Assembly: GCF_016865255.1 (NCBI RefSeq)
Contig: NZ_CP033381.1
Span: 930,001-994,000 of the forward strand
Length of the DNA: 64,000 nt
From: Methylomonas sp. LW13
GTDB lineage: Bacteria; Pseudomonadota; Gammaproteobacteria; Methylococcales; Methylomonadaceae
Reading direction: 5' to 3'
The translations under genes were made by a program, and so were the position numbers. The number at the start of each line of letters is the position of its first letter. Position 1 is the stretch's first letter. The notes below the pieces were generated by a model. It was not told the DNA's origin, did not search any database, and saw only the letters and a program-made list of their open reading frames with translations. This document shows positions 28,953-38,730 of this stretch, piece after piece.

Positions 28953-29507
28953 ATGATTAAGCTGATTGTTGGTCTGGGTAATCCTGGGCGGCAGTACGAA
29001 AAAACCCGGCACAATGCCGGGTTTTTGTTTGTGGAATATCTGGCGGGGCTTGCTGGTGCTGGTTGGTCGAGCAGTAGTCAGTTTTCCGGAGAGGTGGCTG
29101 AATGCAATATTGGCGGATGCGGGCTTGTATTGCTAAAGCCGATGACTTTTATGAATAAAAGCGGCTTGTCTGTCGGTAAGTTTTTGCGATATTACAAGTT
29201 TAAGTCCGAAGAAATGCTTGTGGTTCATGATGAGCTAGAGCTTCCCGAAGGCGTTGTCAAGATTAAAAAAGACGGGGGGCATGGTGGGCATAACGGGTTG
29301 CGTGACATCATTGCTCATATAGACACTCGTGATTTCTACAGGTTGAGAATTGGTATAGGTCGTCCTGTTGCGGGGGTGGGTGTGGCGGACTATGTGTTGT
29401 CCAGTTTGTCTTGTGATGGTCAGGCTCGAATGCTGGGTTTGTTTGGCGAGTTAGCGAAAAGCATGGATGCGTTGGTTTTGGGTGATTTGAGTTCAATTGG
29501 AGCTTGA
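28953..29507 (+). CDS. pth: Peptidyl-tRNA hydrolase
   Basis: A 184-residue monomeric esterase that frees tRNA from dropped-off peptidyl-tRNA. The key residues are present: Asn10 in GLGNPG, catalytic His20 in TRHNAGF, the MTFMNKSG loop and the Asp of VVHDELELPEG, followed by GHGGHNGLRDI. It is the last protein gene before the tRNA-tuf cluster. Confidence 0.96.
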   Translation: MIKLIVGLGNPGRQYEKTRHNAGFLFVEYLAGLAGAGWSSSSQFSGEVAECNIGGCGLVLLKPMTFMNKSGLSVGKFLRYYKFKSEEMLVVHDELELPEGVVKIKKDGGHGGHNGLRDIIAHIDTRDFYRLRIGIGRPVAGVGVADYVLSSLSCDGQARMLGLFGELAKSMDALVLGDLSSIGA

Positions 29508-29536
29508 TTGTTACTTCGGCTGAATTAAAAAAACAC

Positions 29537-29565
29537 TTGACTGGAGTTTTTGAAATAAGGATAAT
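29537..29565 (+). promoter_or_regulatory. Sigma70 promoter of the tRNA-Tyr-Gly-Thr-tuf operon
   Basis: -35 TTGACT at 29537-29542, a 17-bp spacer and -10 GATAAT at 29560-29565. It lies 16 bp before tRNA-Tyr, with a start expected near 29572. Confidence 0.8.
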
Positions 29566-29581
29566 TGATCGAATAAGTAAC

Positions 29582-29666
29582 GGAGGGGTTCCCGAGCGGC
29601 CAAAGGGATCAGACTGTAAATCTGCCGGTTCTACCTTCGGAGGTTCGAATCCTCCCCCCTCCACCA
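29582..29666 (+). tRNA. tRNA-Tyr (anticodon GTA)
   Basis: The acceptor arms GGAGGGG and CCCCTCC pair fully. The anticodon loop CTGTAAA gives GTA, and there is a long variable arm as in bacterial tRNA-Tyr. CCA is encoded at 29664-29666. Confidence 0.97.
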
Positions 29667-29683
29667 CCAAATTTATGGGATCT

Positions 29684-29757
29684 GCGGGTGTAGTTCAATG
29701 GTAGAACTCCAGCCTTCCAAGCTGATTGCGTGGGTTCGATTCCCATCACCCGCTCCA
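29684..29757 (+). tRNA. tRNA-Gly (anticodon TCC)
   Basis: The acceptor arms GCGGGTG and CACCCGC pair fully. The anticodon loop CTTCCAA gives TCC. CCA is encoded at 29755-29757. Confidence 0.97.
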
Positions 29758-29775
29758 TTTCGGGGTAAATTACTC

Positions 29776-29851
<76 letters not shown>

Positions 29852-29890
29852 GATTTAGGTTTGTTTTTGTTGTAGTTAGGGTGTTCCAAA

Positions 29891-31081
29891 ATGGCTAAAG
29901 AAAAATTTGAAAGAAAGAAACCGCACGTAAACGTAGGCACCATTGGTCACGTTGACCACGGTAAAACCACATTGACAGCGGCATTAACAAAAGTCATGGC
30001 GGAGCTGCAAGGCGGCGAAGTTAAGGCTTTTGATCAAATCGACAATGCCCCGGAAGAACGTGCGCGCGGTATAACCATTTCTACGTCACACGTAGAGTAC
30101 GAATCAGCCAACCGCCACTATGCCCACGTTGACTGCCCTGGTCACGCTGACTACGTTAAAAACATGATTACCGGTGCTGCCCAAATGGACGGCGCGATTT
30201 TGGTTTGCTCTGCTGCGGACGGTCCTATGCCGCAAACGCGCGAGCACATTCTGTTGTCACGTCAAGTCGGTGTGCCTTACATTGTTGTGTTCTTGAACAA
30301 GGCCGATATGGTAGATGACGCTGAGTTGATTGAACTGGTTGAAATGGAAATTCGCGAGCTGTTGAATCAATACGAATTTCCAGGTGACGACACTCCTATT
30401 ATCGTTGGTTCCGCATTGAAAGCTTTAGAAGGCGAGCAAAGCGAAATTGGTGTACAATCCGTAGTTCGCTTGGTTGAAGCGTTGGACAGTTACATTCCCG
30501 AGCCAGAACGCGCGATCGACGGCAAATTCTTGATGCCTATCGAAGACGTGTTCTCAATTTCAGGTCGCGGTACCGTAGTAACCGGACGTGTTGAGCGGGG
30601 TATCATCAAAGTTGGCGAAGCCGTCGAGATCGTCGGCATCAAAGATACAGTTCAAACGACCTGCACAGGTGTGGAAATGTTCCGCAAACTGCTCGACCAA
30701 GGTCAAGCGGGCGATAACGTCGGTGTACTGTTGCGTGGTACTAAAAGAGAAGACGTGGAGCGTGGTCAAGTATTGGCGCATGTGAATACCATCAAGCCAC
30801 ATGCCCACTTTAAAGCAGAAATATATGTGCTGTCTAAAGAAGAGGGTGGTCGTCATACTCCATTTTTTAATGGCTACCGTCCGCAGTTCTACTTCAGAAC
30901 GACCGACGTAACCGGTGCGGTAGATTTGCCAGAAGGCGTGGAAATGGTAATGCCTGGCGATAACATCGCCGTTACCGTAAAACTTATCTCACCGATTGCG
31001 ATGGAGGACGGCTTGCGTTTTGCGATTCGCGAAGGTGGTCGCACCGTGGGTGCGGGTGTTGTTGCTTCTATTATCGAGTAA
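29891..31081 (+). CDS. tuf: Elongation factor Tu (copy 1, tRNA-linked)
   Basis: A 396-residue GTPase delivering aminoacyl-tRNA to the ribosome. G1 GHVDHGKT is at 19-26, followed by RGITI in switch I, DCPGHADY (G3), NKAD (G4) and the GSALKAL (G5) loop. Its protein is identical to the second tuf at 46096, and the coding DNA appears identical as well. It sits in the tufB position between tRNA-Thr and tRNA-Trp-secE and is probably co-transcribed with the tRNAs from the 29537 promoter. Confidence 0.99.
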   Translation: MAKEKFERKKPHVNVGTIGHVDHGKTTLTAALTKVMAELQGGEVKAFDQIDNAPEERARGITISTSHVEYESANRHYAHVDCPGHADYVKNMITGAAQMDGAILVCSAADGPMPQTREHILLSRQVGVPYIVVFLNKADMVDDAELIELVEMEIRELLNQYEFPGDDTPIIVGSALKALEGEQSEIGVQSVVRLVEALDSYIPEPERAIDGKFLMPIEDVFSISGRGTVVTGRVERGIIKVGEAVEIVGIKDTVQTTCTGVEMFRKLLDQGQAGDNVGVLLRGTKREDVERGQVLAHVNTIKPHAHFKAEIYVLSKEEGGRHTPFFNGYRPQFYFRTTDVTGAVDLPEGVEMVMPGDNIAVTVKLISPIAMEDGLRFAIREGGRTVGAGVVASIIE

Positions 31082-31082
31082 T
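29891..31082 (+). repeat. Long direct repeat, tuf copy 1
   Basis: The coding sequence plus one base after the stop matches 46096-47287 in every stretch compared, while the flanks differ at once on both sides. The copies lie 16.2 kb apart in the same orientation. A pattern that stops at the gene edges points to gene conversion rather than recent duplication. Confidence 0.92.
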
Positions 31083-31115
31083 AGCCGTTTTTGATTCAAA
31101 AAATATTTTCTGAAT

Positions 31116-31191
31116 AGGTCAGTAGTTCAATTGGTAGAGCAGCGGTCTCCAAAACCGCAAGTTGGGGGTTCGAGTCCCTCCTGGCCTGCCA
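31116..31191 (+). tRNA. tRNA-Trp (anticodon CCA)
   Basis: The acceptor arms AGGTCAG and CTGGCCT pair with one T-G wobble. The anticodon loop CTCCAAA gives CCA. The encoded 3' CCA is at 31189-31191. It lies between tuf and secE, as in enterics. Confidence 0.97.
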
Positions 31192-31228
31192 TTCAGAAAA
31201 TCTTCATAATTTAATTCAAGTTGACTAA

Positions 31229-31609
31229 ATGAACGCACAGGCAGAAGAGGTCTCCTCAGTGGTGGACATCGTAAAGTTGGCTTTATCTTTGGTTTTTGTT
31301 GTTGTTGGCATATCAGCGTTTTATTATTTTTCTGATTTGCAGCTTCTTTACCGCGTTTTAGTTTTGGTGGCTGTTTTAGCGGCTGCTATAGCTGTTGCTT
31401 TTACTACTGCTAAGGGCCGCGGTCTATGGGGCTTTATGCTGGAGTCCAAGCAAGAATTCAAAAGGATAGTGTGGCCCACTAAAGACGAGGCGGTTCGTAC
31501 TACGCTGATGGTTTTTTTGATGGTATTCATAGTCGGCTTAATACTGTGGTTGCTAGATATGTTTTTGTTTTGGGGTGTTCAGCTTTTGATGAGCCAGGGG
31601 ATTAAATAA
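31229..31609 (+). CDS. secE: Preprotein translocase subunit SecE
   Basis: A 126-residue inner-membrane subunit of SecYEG. It has three membrane segments (about 12-32, 40-62 and 90-120) like the enteric protein rather than the single-span form. The conserved [21 protein letters not shown] amphipathic stretch precedes the last helix. Its TAA overlaps the nusG ATG (TAATG). Confidence 0.95.
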   Translation: MNAQAEEVSSVVDIVKLALSLVFVVVGISAFYYFSDLQLLYRVLVLVAVLAAAIAVAFTTAKGRGLWGFMLESKQEFKRIVWPTKDEAVRTTLMVFLMVFIVGLILWLLDMFLFWGVQLLMSQGIK

Positions 31610-32142
31610 TGTCGCTTCGCTGGTATGTCGTTCATGCGTATTCCAATTTTGAAAATAAAGTCAAGCAGGCTCTTGAAGAGCGTATAAAACGCGAAGGTCT
31701 GGAAGAGTTTTTTGGAAAAATTCTGGTCCCTACTGAAGAAGTTGTTGAAATGCGCATGGGTCAGCAGCGTAAAAGTGAAAGGAAATTCTTTCCCGGATAC
31801 GTGCTTGTGCAAATGGAATTGAATGACGAAACATGGCATTTAGTAAGAAATGTTCCTAGGGTATTGGGCTTTATAGGCGGGGCATCAGATAGGCCGTCAC
31901 CAATCTCAGAAAAGGAAGCAATGGCAATATTAAATCGTGTCGAAGAGGGTGTGAATAAGCCACGGCCCAAAGTATTGTTTGAAGTTGGGGAAGTTGTGCG
32001 GATTACTGATGGCCCATTTAAAGACTTTAACGGCAATATAGAAGAAGTGAATTACGAGAAAAGCCGGTTGCGCGTATCGGTTCTTATTTTTGGTCGATCT
32101 ACGCCGGTTGAATTAGAATTTGGACAGGTTGAAAAAGTCTAG
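31609..32142 (+). CDS. nusG: Transcription termination/antitermination factor NusG
   Basis: A 177-residue RNA-polymerase-binding factor that raises elongation rate and links to Rho and the ribosome. The N-terminal NGN domain ([19 protein letters not shown] ... [10 protein letters not shown]) is followed by a KOW domain ([19 protein letters not shown]). It is translationally coupled to secE. Confidence 0.97.
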   Translation: MSLRWYVVHAYSNFENKVKQALEERIKREGLEEFFGKILVPTEEVVEMRMGQQRKSERKFFPGYVLVQMELNDETWHLVRNVPRVLGFIGGASDRPSPISEKEAMAILNRVEEGVNKPRPKVLFEVGEVVRITDGPFKDFNGNIEEVNYEKSRLRVSVLIFGRSTPVELEFGQVEKV

Positions 32143-32164
32143 ACTACAATTTGAGATTTTTACG

Positions 32165-32196
32165 AATCCCTGTCATTTGCATGGCCGGGATTTTTG
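32165..32196 (+). terminator. Terminator-like hairpin between nusG and rplK
   Basis: AATCCC (32165-32170) pairs with GGGATT (32187-32192), with an inner GTCAT/ATGGC helix and a TTGC loop, followed by TTTTTG. It could end the secE-nusG transcript or attenuate read-through into rplKA. No clear promoter is visible between it and rplK, which favours partial read-through. Confidence 0.65.
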
Positions 32197-32241
32197 TTTG
32201 TTGGGGAGCTGAAAAGCGTTTGCACCCGTTAGGAGTATAAA

Positions 32242-32673
32242 ATGGCAAAAAAAATTGATTCGTACATCAAGCTGCAAGTTAAAGCAGGCGAGGCTAATCC
32301 TAGTCCACCAATTGGTCCTGCATTGGGTCAGCGTGGTGTCAATATTATGGAGTTCTGCAAGGCGTTTAATGCAAGAACTCAAGAAGTTGAGAAAGGCCTG
32401 CCTTTGCCTGTTGTTATCACCGTCTATAGTGATAAAAGCTTTACTTTTATTACCAAGACGCCACCTGCTTCGGTTTTGTTGAAAAAAGCAGTGGGTATTA
32501 AAAGCGGAAGCAGCAAGCCTAATTCTAATAAAGTAGGCACCGTTTCGCGTGCTCAGCTGGAAGAAATTGCTAAAACCAAAATGGAAGATTTGAACGCAGC
32601 AAATTTGGAGGCGGCGATAAGAATTATTGCGGGAAGCGCTCGCAGCATGGGCTTGAACGTGGAGGGCGTGTAA
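32242..32673 (+). CDS. rplK: 50S ribosomal protein L11
   Basis: A 143-residue protein of the GTPase-associated centre. The N-terminal domain begins [19 protein letters not shown], and the C-terminal 23S rRNA-binding domain ends [21 protein letters not shown] precedes the ATG. Its TAA overlaps the rplA ATG (TAATG). Confidence 0.98.
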   Translation: MAKKIDSYIKLQVKAGEANPSPPIGPALGQRGVNIMEFCKAFNARTQEVEKGLPLPVVITVYSDKSFTFITKTPPASVLLKKAVGIKSGSSKPNSNKVGTVSRAQLEEIAKTKMEDLNAANLEAAIRIIAGSARSMGLNVEGV

Positions 32674-33368
32674 TGGCAAAAGTAACTAAGAAAGCAAAGG
32701 CTATCAAAGAAAAGGTAGTTAGAAGTAAACAATATTCGGTTGCCGAAGCAGTGGCTCTGTTGAAAGAGTTTGCCAATAGCAAGTTTGATGAGTCTGTGGA
32801 TGTGAGTGTTAACTTGGGTGTTGATCCACGTAAATCTGATCAAAACGTTCGTGGCGCTTCCGTGTTACCAAACGGTACCGGTAAAACAGTAAGAGTTGCT
32901 GTATTTACACAAGGCCCAAATGCGGATGCGGCTCGCGAAGCGGGTGCCGACATCGTTGGTATGGACGATTTAGCTGAGCAAGTAAAACGCGGCGAAATGA
33001 ACTTTGATGTGGTAATTGCCTCGCCTGATGCAATGCGTGTAGTGGGCCAATTAGGGCAAATCTTAGGCCCAAGAGGCCTGATGCCAAACCCGAAAGTAGG
33101 TACCGTGACGCCTGACGTTGTCACAGCAGTTAAAAATGCCAAATCAGGGCAGGTCAGATACCGCACAGATAAATCAGGCATTATTCATTGCTCTATCGGT
33201 AAAGTATCTTTCGATGAAACTGCGCTCAAACAAAATTTGGAGTTTTTGATTTCAGATCTTAAAAAAGCTAAACCGACGGCTGCCAAAGGCGTCTATTTGA
33301 AAAAGATTGCATTGTCCTCGACCATGGGTCCTGGCTTGTGGATCGATCAAGGCAGTATCGACATTTAA
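32673..33368 (+). CDS. rplA: 50S ribosomal protein L1
   Basis: A 231-residue L1-stalk protein and, in relatives, the translational repressor of the L11-L1 messenger. Conserved text includes [25 protein letters not shown] and [11 protein letters not shown]. It is translationally coupled to rplK and is followed by the L10 leader. Confidence 0.98.
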   Translation: MAKVTKKAKAIKEKVVRSKQYSVAEAVALLKEFANSKFDESVDVSVNLGVDPRKSDQNVRGASVLPNGTGKTVRVAVFTQGPNADAAREAGADIVGMDDLAEQVKRGEMNFDVVIASPDAMRVVGQLGQILGPRGLMPNPKVGTVTPDVVTAVKNAKSGQVRYRTDKSGIIHCSIGKVSFDETALKQNLEFLISDLKKAKPTAAKGVYLKKIALSSTMGPGLWIDQGSIDI

Positions 33369-33393
33369 GAATTTAACAAGTTGTAAGGCTTTG

Positions 33394-33540
33394 GGTTGCC
33401 GAGTTATCGGCAACCGTCAAAGACCGTAGGTGCGAAAGCTTAATTTTCCTACGCAGACGGGAGCTGGAGCCGCAAAGCTGGTGAAAGGGACCGTGAAAGG
33501 GGCATCGTAAGATGCGTTTCATAGATTCCGATGGATAATC
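33394..33540 (+). ncRNA. L10 leader RNA (r-protein autoregulatory leader)
   Basis: The rplA-rplJ gap is highly structured. A perfect 9-bp hairpin (GGTTGCCGA / TCGGCAACC, 33394-33415) is followed by the conserved CCGTAGG stem (CGTAGG 33425-33430 with CCTACG 33448-33453) and the CAGACGG strand seen in gammaproteobacterial L10 leaders. The L10-L12 complex binds such leaders to repress rplJL translation. The kink-turn region GAGCTGGAGCCGCAAAGCTGG lies just after; its exact fold was not computed. Confidence 0.85.
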
Positions 33541-33560
33541 GGAAAGTACCGGAGGTAGAT

Positions 33561-34055
33561 GTGGCACTCAATTTAGATAGCAAAAAAGTTGTCGTAGAGG
33601 AAGTTGCTGAATTCGCCGCTAAAGCCCATTCCGCCATCGCGGCGGAATATCGGGGTTTGACAGTTACCGAATTAACGGAGCTGCGTAAAACCGCGAGAGA
33701 AACGGGCGTTTATTTGCGCGTAGTCAAAAATACACTGGCTAAACGTGCTGTCGCTGGGACTGAGTTTGAATGTATGCAGGAAGGGCTGGTCGGTCCTTTA
33801 ATACTGGCATTTTCCATGGAAGATCCAGGCTGCGCTGCACGGCTCATCAGCGAATTCTCCAAGGGCCATAACAAACTGATCGCGAAAGTAGTGGCAATCG
33901 GTGGTCAGGCTTTTGACGGATCGGAGTTGGATAGATTGGCAAGATTGCCAACCCGTGACCAAGGTATCAGCATGCTGATGTCGGTCATGAAAGCACCGGT
34001 TGAGAAACTCGCACGTACTCTGGCTGCAATCAGAGACGAGAAAGAAGCGGCATAA
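33561..34055 (+). CDS. rplJ: 50S ribosomal protein L10
   Basis: A 164-residue stalk-base protein that anchors L7/L12 dimers through its C-terminal helix. The start is GTG at 33561 (reading MALNLDSKK), five bases after GGAGG. An in-frame ATG at 33531 would add ten residues absent from the family and would put the start inside the leader. Conserved text: AIAAEYRGLTVTELTELRK and LRVVKNTLAKRA. Confidence 0.95.
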   Translation: MALNLDSKKVVVEEVAEFAAKAHSAIAAEYRGLTVTELTELRKTARETGVYLRVVKNTLAKRAVAGTEFECMQEGLVGPLILAFSMEDPGCAARLISEFSKGHNKLIAKVVAIGGQAFDGSELDRLARLPTRDQGISMLMSVMKAPVEKLARTLAAIRDEKEAA

Positions 34056-34101
34056 TCTCGCGTTAACCAGTTAAAACTCATTAATTTTAGAGGAATATAC
34101 A

Positions 34102-34470
34102 ATGGCAATTTCACAACAAGACATCTTGGAAGCAGTCTCTAACATGACTGTGATGGAAATCGTTGATCTGATTTCAGCGATGGAAGAAAAGTTTGGCGTT
34201 TCTGCTGCTGCGGCAGTAGCGGTTGCAGCTCCTGTAGCGGCGGCTGTTGTTGAAGAGCAAACCGAGTTCGATGTTATCTTGACCGGTTTCGGCGAAAACA
34301 AAGTAGCGGTTATTAAAGCTGTTCGCGGTTTGACAGGCTTGGGCTTGAAAGAAGCGAAAGACGCTGTTGAAGGCGCACCTACTACTGTTAAAGAAGGTGT
34401 CAACAAAGCCGAAGCCGAAGCGGCGAAAAAAGAGCTTGAAGAAGCTGGCGCAACTGCCGAAATCAAATAA
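34102..34470 (+). CDS. rplL: 50S ribosomal protein L7/L12
   Basis: A 122-residue stalk protein that recruits translation GTPases. It has an N-terminal dimerisation domain, an Ala/Val-rich hinge at about 35-52 ([18 protein letters not shown]) and a C-terminal factor-binding domain ([20 protein letters not shown]). AGAGGAA precedes the ATG. Confidence 0.98.
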   Translation: MAISQQDILEAVSNMTVMEIVDLISAMEEKFGVSAAAAVAVAAPVAAAVVEEQTEFDVILTGFGENKVAVIKAVRGLTGLGLKEAKDAVEGAPTTVKEGVNKAEAEAAKKELEEAGATAEIK

Positions 34471-34509
34471 GCATCTTGACTGCATACCAGGCATAAGCCT
34501 ATCAAACCG

Positions 34510-34538
34510 GGCTGACGGCATTTTGCCGTCGGCCTTTT
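34510..34538 (+). terminator. Attenuator-type terminator between rplL and rpoB
   Basis: GGCTGACGGCA (34510-34520) pairs with TGCCGTCGGCC (34524-34534) with one wobble and a 3-base loop, followed by TTTT. A partial terminator at this place is known from enterics, where it lowers rpoBC transcription relative to rplJL. Confidence 0.85.
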
Positions 34539-34592
34539 ACTGTTTCTAAAACAGTAGTAAATAATCTCTGACGACGAAGGTATAGAAGCAAT

Positions 34593-37500
34593 ATGGCCTA
34601 TTCTTTTACCGAAAAAAAGCGTATCCGTAATAATTTTGGGAAGGGTTCCGAAGTATTGGAAGTTCCCTATCTTTTGGCAACACAAATTGATTCGTACGCA
34701 AATTTTTTGCAGTCCGGCATAGAGCCGGATAAACGGCGCAATCAAGGGCTGCATGCCGCATTCTCCAGTGTCTTTCCGGTAGTAAGTCATTCCGGCTATG
34801 CCGTATTGGAGTATGTTAAATATCGCTTGGGGGAACCCGCATTCGATGTAAGAGAGTGTCAACAGCGCGGCGCTACATTTTCAGCGCCTTTGCGTGTTTT
34901 AGTGCGTCTAGTTATTTATGATAAAGACGCGCCTGCTAATACCAAAGTCGTTAAGGATATTAGAGAGCAGGAAGTTTACATGGGTGAACTGCCTCTGATG
35001 ACCGACAACGGTACGTTCGTGATTAACGGCACTGAGCGGGTCATTGTGTCGCAGTTGCACAGATCCCCCGGTGTATTTTACGACCACGACAAAGGTAAAA
35101 CCCATTCGTCCGGCAAGTTGTTGTTTAATGCCCGAGTCATTCCTTATCGCGGCTCATGGTTGGATTTCGAATTTGATCATAAAGACGCTGTTTACGTGCG
35201 TATAGACAGACGTAGAAAAATTCCGGCGACTATTTTGTTACGGGCTTTGGGATATGAAAACGAAGAAATGATCAAAATTTTCTTCGAAACCAACAAGTTC
35301 TCATTGAGCGCCGAAAAATTGATGTTTCACGTGATCCCGGATAGGTTGCGTGGTGAAATGGCTGTTTTCGATATTAAGCACGACGGTAACGTTGTTATCG
35401 AAGAGGGGCGCAGAATTACTGCCAAACATGTTCGCCAACTGGAAAAATCCGGTGTCACTGAAATCGAAGTGCCTAGGGACTATTTGTACGGAAAAATTCT
35501 AGGCCACAATGTTGTCGATACATCCACCGGTGAGCTGTTGGCTAGTGTTAATGACGAAATCACCGACAATTTATTACAGAAGTTGATCGATGCGGGTGTT
35601 CGCGAAATCGATACATTGTATGTTAACGATTTGGATAGAGGACCTTACATTTCCAATTCGATGCGTTTGGATACCACCACAAATCGCCTGGAGGCATTGG
35701 TGGAAATCTACAGAATGATGCGTCCTGGTGAGCCGCCTACCGTAGAGTCTGCGGAAAACCTATTCGAAAACCTGTTCTTTACCGACGAACGTTACGATCT
35801 ATCAGCCGTTGGCCGGATGAAATTCAATCGTCGATTGGGGCGTGAAGAAACCGAAGGCCCGGGCACGCTAAGCAAAGAAGACATCATCGATGTTTTGAAA
35901 GAACTGATCAAAATCAGAAATGGTAACGGTACCGTGGACGATATCGACCATTTGGGTAACAGACGTGTACGATCTGTTGGCGAAATGATCGAAAACCAGT
36001 TCCGCATCGGTTTGGTTCGAGTCGAACGGGCTGTCAGAGAACGTTTGACCTTGGCGGATTCCGAGGGCTATATGCCGCAGGAAATCATCAACGCTAAGCC
36101 TGTTTCTGCGGCAGTCAAGGAATTCTTTGGTTCCAGCCAGTTGTCGCAATTTATGGACCAGAACAATCCGTTATCGCAAGTTACCCACAAGCGTCGGGTT
36201 TCGGCACTGGGTCCTGGCGGTTTAGCCAGAGAGCGCGCTGGATTCGAGGTTCGTGACGTACACACCACTCACTATGGTCGAGTTTGCCCTATCGAAACGC
36301 CAGAGGGGCCGAACATTGGTTTGATTAACTCATTGTCTGTCTACGCCAGAACCAACGAATACGGCTTCTTGGAAACTCCGTACCGGAAAGTGGTCGACGG
36401 TAAAGTAACCGATCAGGTCGATTACATTTCCGCAATCGAAGAAGGAGAATACGTTATCGCGCAGTCCAGCGTGGCGGTTGACGAAAACGGCAAATTGGTT
36501 GAAGGCTTGGTGTCTTGCCGTTACAAAGACGAATTCACCTTGGCTTCGTCCGAAACCGTGCAATATATGGACGTATCGTCCAAGCAGATCGTATCCGTGG
36601 CGGCATCCATCATCCCGTTCTTGGAACATGACGACGCGAACCGGGCGCTGATGGGTTCGAACATGCAACGTCAAGCGGTTCCCACATTGCGTGCAGAGAA
36701 GCCTTTGGTCGGTACAGGTATGGAACGTGTCGTCGCAAAAGACTCGGGTGTAACCGTGGTAGCAACTCGTGGTGGTCGTATCGAAGCGGTTGATGCCGGG
36801 CGTATCGTAGTACGTGCGAATGACGAAGAGACCGTTGCGGGTGTGCCAGGCGTGGATATCTACAACTTGATTAAATATACCCGTTCCAACCAAAACACCT
36901 GTATCAACCAAAAACCACTGGTTAAACTCGGCGACATCGTCAGAGCCGGCGATATTTTGGCGGACGGCCCTTCGACCGACATCGGCGAATTGGCCCTGGG
37001 TCAAAACATGTTGATAGCCTTCATGCCCTGGAATGGCTATAACTTCGAAGACTCCATTTTGGTGTCTGAGCGAGTAGTAAAGGAAGATCGCTTTACGACT
37101 ATTCATATCGAAGAAAAAACCTGCGTAGCTCGCGAAACCAAGCACAGTCCGGAAGAGATTACCGCGGACATTCCAAACGTTAGTGAAGAAGCCTTATCCA
37201 AATTGGATGAATCCGGGATTGTATACGTCGGTGCGGAAGTGAAAGGCGGCGACATTCTAGTGGGTAAAGTGACGCCGAAAGGTGAAACGCAATTAACGCC
37301 AGAAGAGAAGTTGCTGAGAGCCATCTTCGGCGAAAAAGCAGCCGATGTGAAAGACACGTCGCTACGTGTGCCGGGCAACGTGCGCGGTACTGTGATTGAT
37401 GTTCAGGTTTTCACTCGTGATGGAGTGAAAAAGGACAAGCGAGCCCTGGAAATCGAAGATGCGGAAATCAAGCGTTACCGGAAAGACTTGGATGACCAAC

Positions 37501-38669
37501 TGAAAATCGTCGAGCACGATATTTTTGCTCGGGTAAAAACCTTGTTAGCTGGTAAAAAAGCCGAAAAGGGTCCGAATGGCTTGAAAAAAGGCGAAGAAAT
37601 TACCGCTGATTATCTGGATGGCTTGGTGCCTTCCGAGTTGTTGAAAATTCGCACACAAGACGAAGATGTCAACGTGCAATTGGAGACCGTTGCCGAGCAT
37701 GTCGAGCAGCAACGTAAAGAGTTCGACGAGCGTTTCGAGCAGAAAAAGAAAAAAATCACCATGGGCGACGATTTGGCGCCGGGCGTGTTGAAAATGGTCA
37801 AAGTTTATTTGGCTGTTAAAAAACGTATTCAGCCGGGCGACAAGATGGCCGGCCGTCACGGTAACAAGGGGGTTATCTCCCAAATCGTGCCGATTGAAGA
37901 CATGCCGTATACCGCTGACGGTAACCCCGTCGACATTTTGTTAAATCCTCTTGGCGTACCATCGCGGATGAACGTTGGTCAGGTGTTGGAAACGCATTTG
38001 GGTTGGGCATCTAAAGGCTTGGGTATCAAGATCGGTAAGATGCTGGAAGCTCAAGCAAAAGTCGCGGAAATACGTGGTTTCATGGAGAAAATTTACAATT
38101 GCAGCGGCCGAAAGGAAGATCTGAATTCGTTTACCGATAAAGAAATTCTAGAGATGGCGGTCAACTTGGTTGCCGGTGTACCGATGGCGACCCCGGTCTT
38201 CGACGGGGCTTCGGAAGAAGATATTCGTACCATGTTGCGTTTGGCCGATTTACCGGAGCACGGGCAAACCGTACTGTACGATGGCTTAACAGGCGAACCG
38301 TTTGAGCGTGAAGTTACTGTGGGTTACATGTATATGCTGAAACTGAATCACTTGGTGGACGACAAAATGCATGCGCGTTCTACCGGCCCTTACAGTTTGG
38401 TAACGCAGCAACCGTTGGGCGGTAAAGCGCAATTCGGTGGCCAGCGTTTTGGTGAGATGGAGGTCTGGGCCCTGGAAGCTTACGGCGCCGCGTACACATT
38501 GCAAGAAATGTTGACGGTCAAATCCGATGACGTGACAGGCAGAACCAGAATGTATAAAAACATTGTCGATGGCAACCATTCAATGGAAGCCGGCATGCCG
38601 GAATCATTCAATGTCTTAGTGAAAGAGATTCGTTCGCTGGCAGTGAATATCGAAATGGAACAAGACTAA
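34593..38669 (+). CDS. rpoB: RNA polymerase beta subunit
   Basis: A 1358-residue catalytic subunit. The rifampicin-pocket region starts near residue 513 ([21 protein letters not shown]) and is followed by [20 protein letters not shown], all of the wild-type, drug-sensitive pattern. Near the C-terminus lie [13 protein letters not shown] (catalytic lysines) and [21 protein letters not shown]. The length matches the gammaproteobacterial form (~1,340-1,360). Confidence 0.99.
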   Translation: MAYSFTEKKRIRNNFGKGSEVLEVPYLLATQIDSYANFLQSGIEPDKRRNQGLHAAFSSVFPVVSHSGYAVLEYVKYRLGEPAFDVRECQQRGATFSAPLRVLVRLVIYDKDAPANTKVVKDIREQEVYMGELPLMTDNGTFVINGTERVIVSQLHRSPGVFYDHDKGKTHSSGKLLFNARVIPYRGSWLDFEFDHKDAVYVRIDRRRKIPATILLRALGYENEEMIKIFFETNKFSLSAEKLMFHVIPDRLRGEMAVFDIKHDGNVVIEEGRRITAKHVRQLEKSGVTEIEVPRDYLYGKILGHNVVDTSTGELLASVNDEITDNLLQKLIDAGVREIDTLYVNDLDRGPYISNSMRLDTTTNRLEALVEIYRMMRPGEPPTVESAENLFENLFFTDERYDLSAVGRMKFNRRLGREETEGPGTLSKEDIIDVLKELIKIRNGNGTVDDIDHLGNRRVRSVGEMIENQFRIGLVRVERAVRERLTLADSEGYMPQEIINAKPVSAAVKEFFGSSQLSQFMDQNNPLSQVTHKRRVSALGPGGLARERAGFEVRDVHTTHYGRVCPIETPEGPNIGLINSLSVYARTNEYGFLETPYRKVVDGKVTDQVDYISAIEEGEYVIAQSSVAVDENGKLVEGLVSCRYKDEFTLASSETVQYMDVSSKQIVSVAASIIPFLEHDDANRALMGSNMQRQAVPTLRAEKPLVGTGMERVVAKDSGVTVVATRGGRIEAVDAGRIVVRANDEETVAGVPGVDIYNLIKYTRSNQNTCINQKPLVKLGDIVRAGDILADGPSTDIGELALGQNMLIAFMPWNGYNFEDSILVSERVVKEDRFTTIHIEEKTCVARETKHSPEEITADIPNVSEEALSKLDESGIVYVGAEVKGGDILVGKVTPKGETQLTPEEKLLRAIFGEKAADVKDTSLRVPGNVRGTVIDVQVFTRDGVKKDKRALEIEDAEIKRYRKDLDDQLKIVEHDIFARVKTLLAGKKAEKGPNGLKKGEEITADYLDGLVPSELLKIRTQDEDVNVQLETVAEHVEQQRKEFDERFEQKKKKITMGDDLAPGVLKMVKVYLAVKKRIQPGDKMAGRHGNKGVISQIVPIEDMPYTADGNPVDILLNPLGVPSRMNVGQVLETHLGWASKGLGIKIGKMLEAQAKVAEIRGFMEKIYNCSGRKEDLNSFTDKEILEMAVNLVAGVPMATPVFDGASEEDIRTMLRLADLPEHGQTVLYDGLTGEPFEREVTVGYMYMLKLNHLVDDKMHARSTGPYSLVTQQPLGGKAQFGGQRFGEMEVWALEAYGAAYTLQEMLTVKSDDVTGRTRMYKNIVDGNHSMEAGMPESFNVLVKEIRSLAVNIEMEQD

Positions 38670-38730
38670 TTCTGTTCTTTGCGAGATAGATTCTGGACAA
38701 TATCGGATAACATTTAAAGGGGATAAGCTC

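Noticed and set aside
30560-30856. Antisense 98-codon frame inside tuf, repeated at 46765-47061
   Set aside because: It appears twice only because the tuf genes are identical. It has no coding character of its own and tuf is certain.
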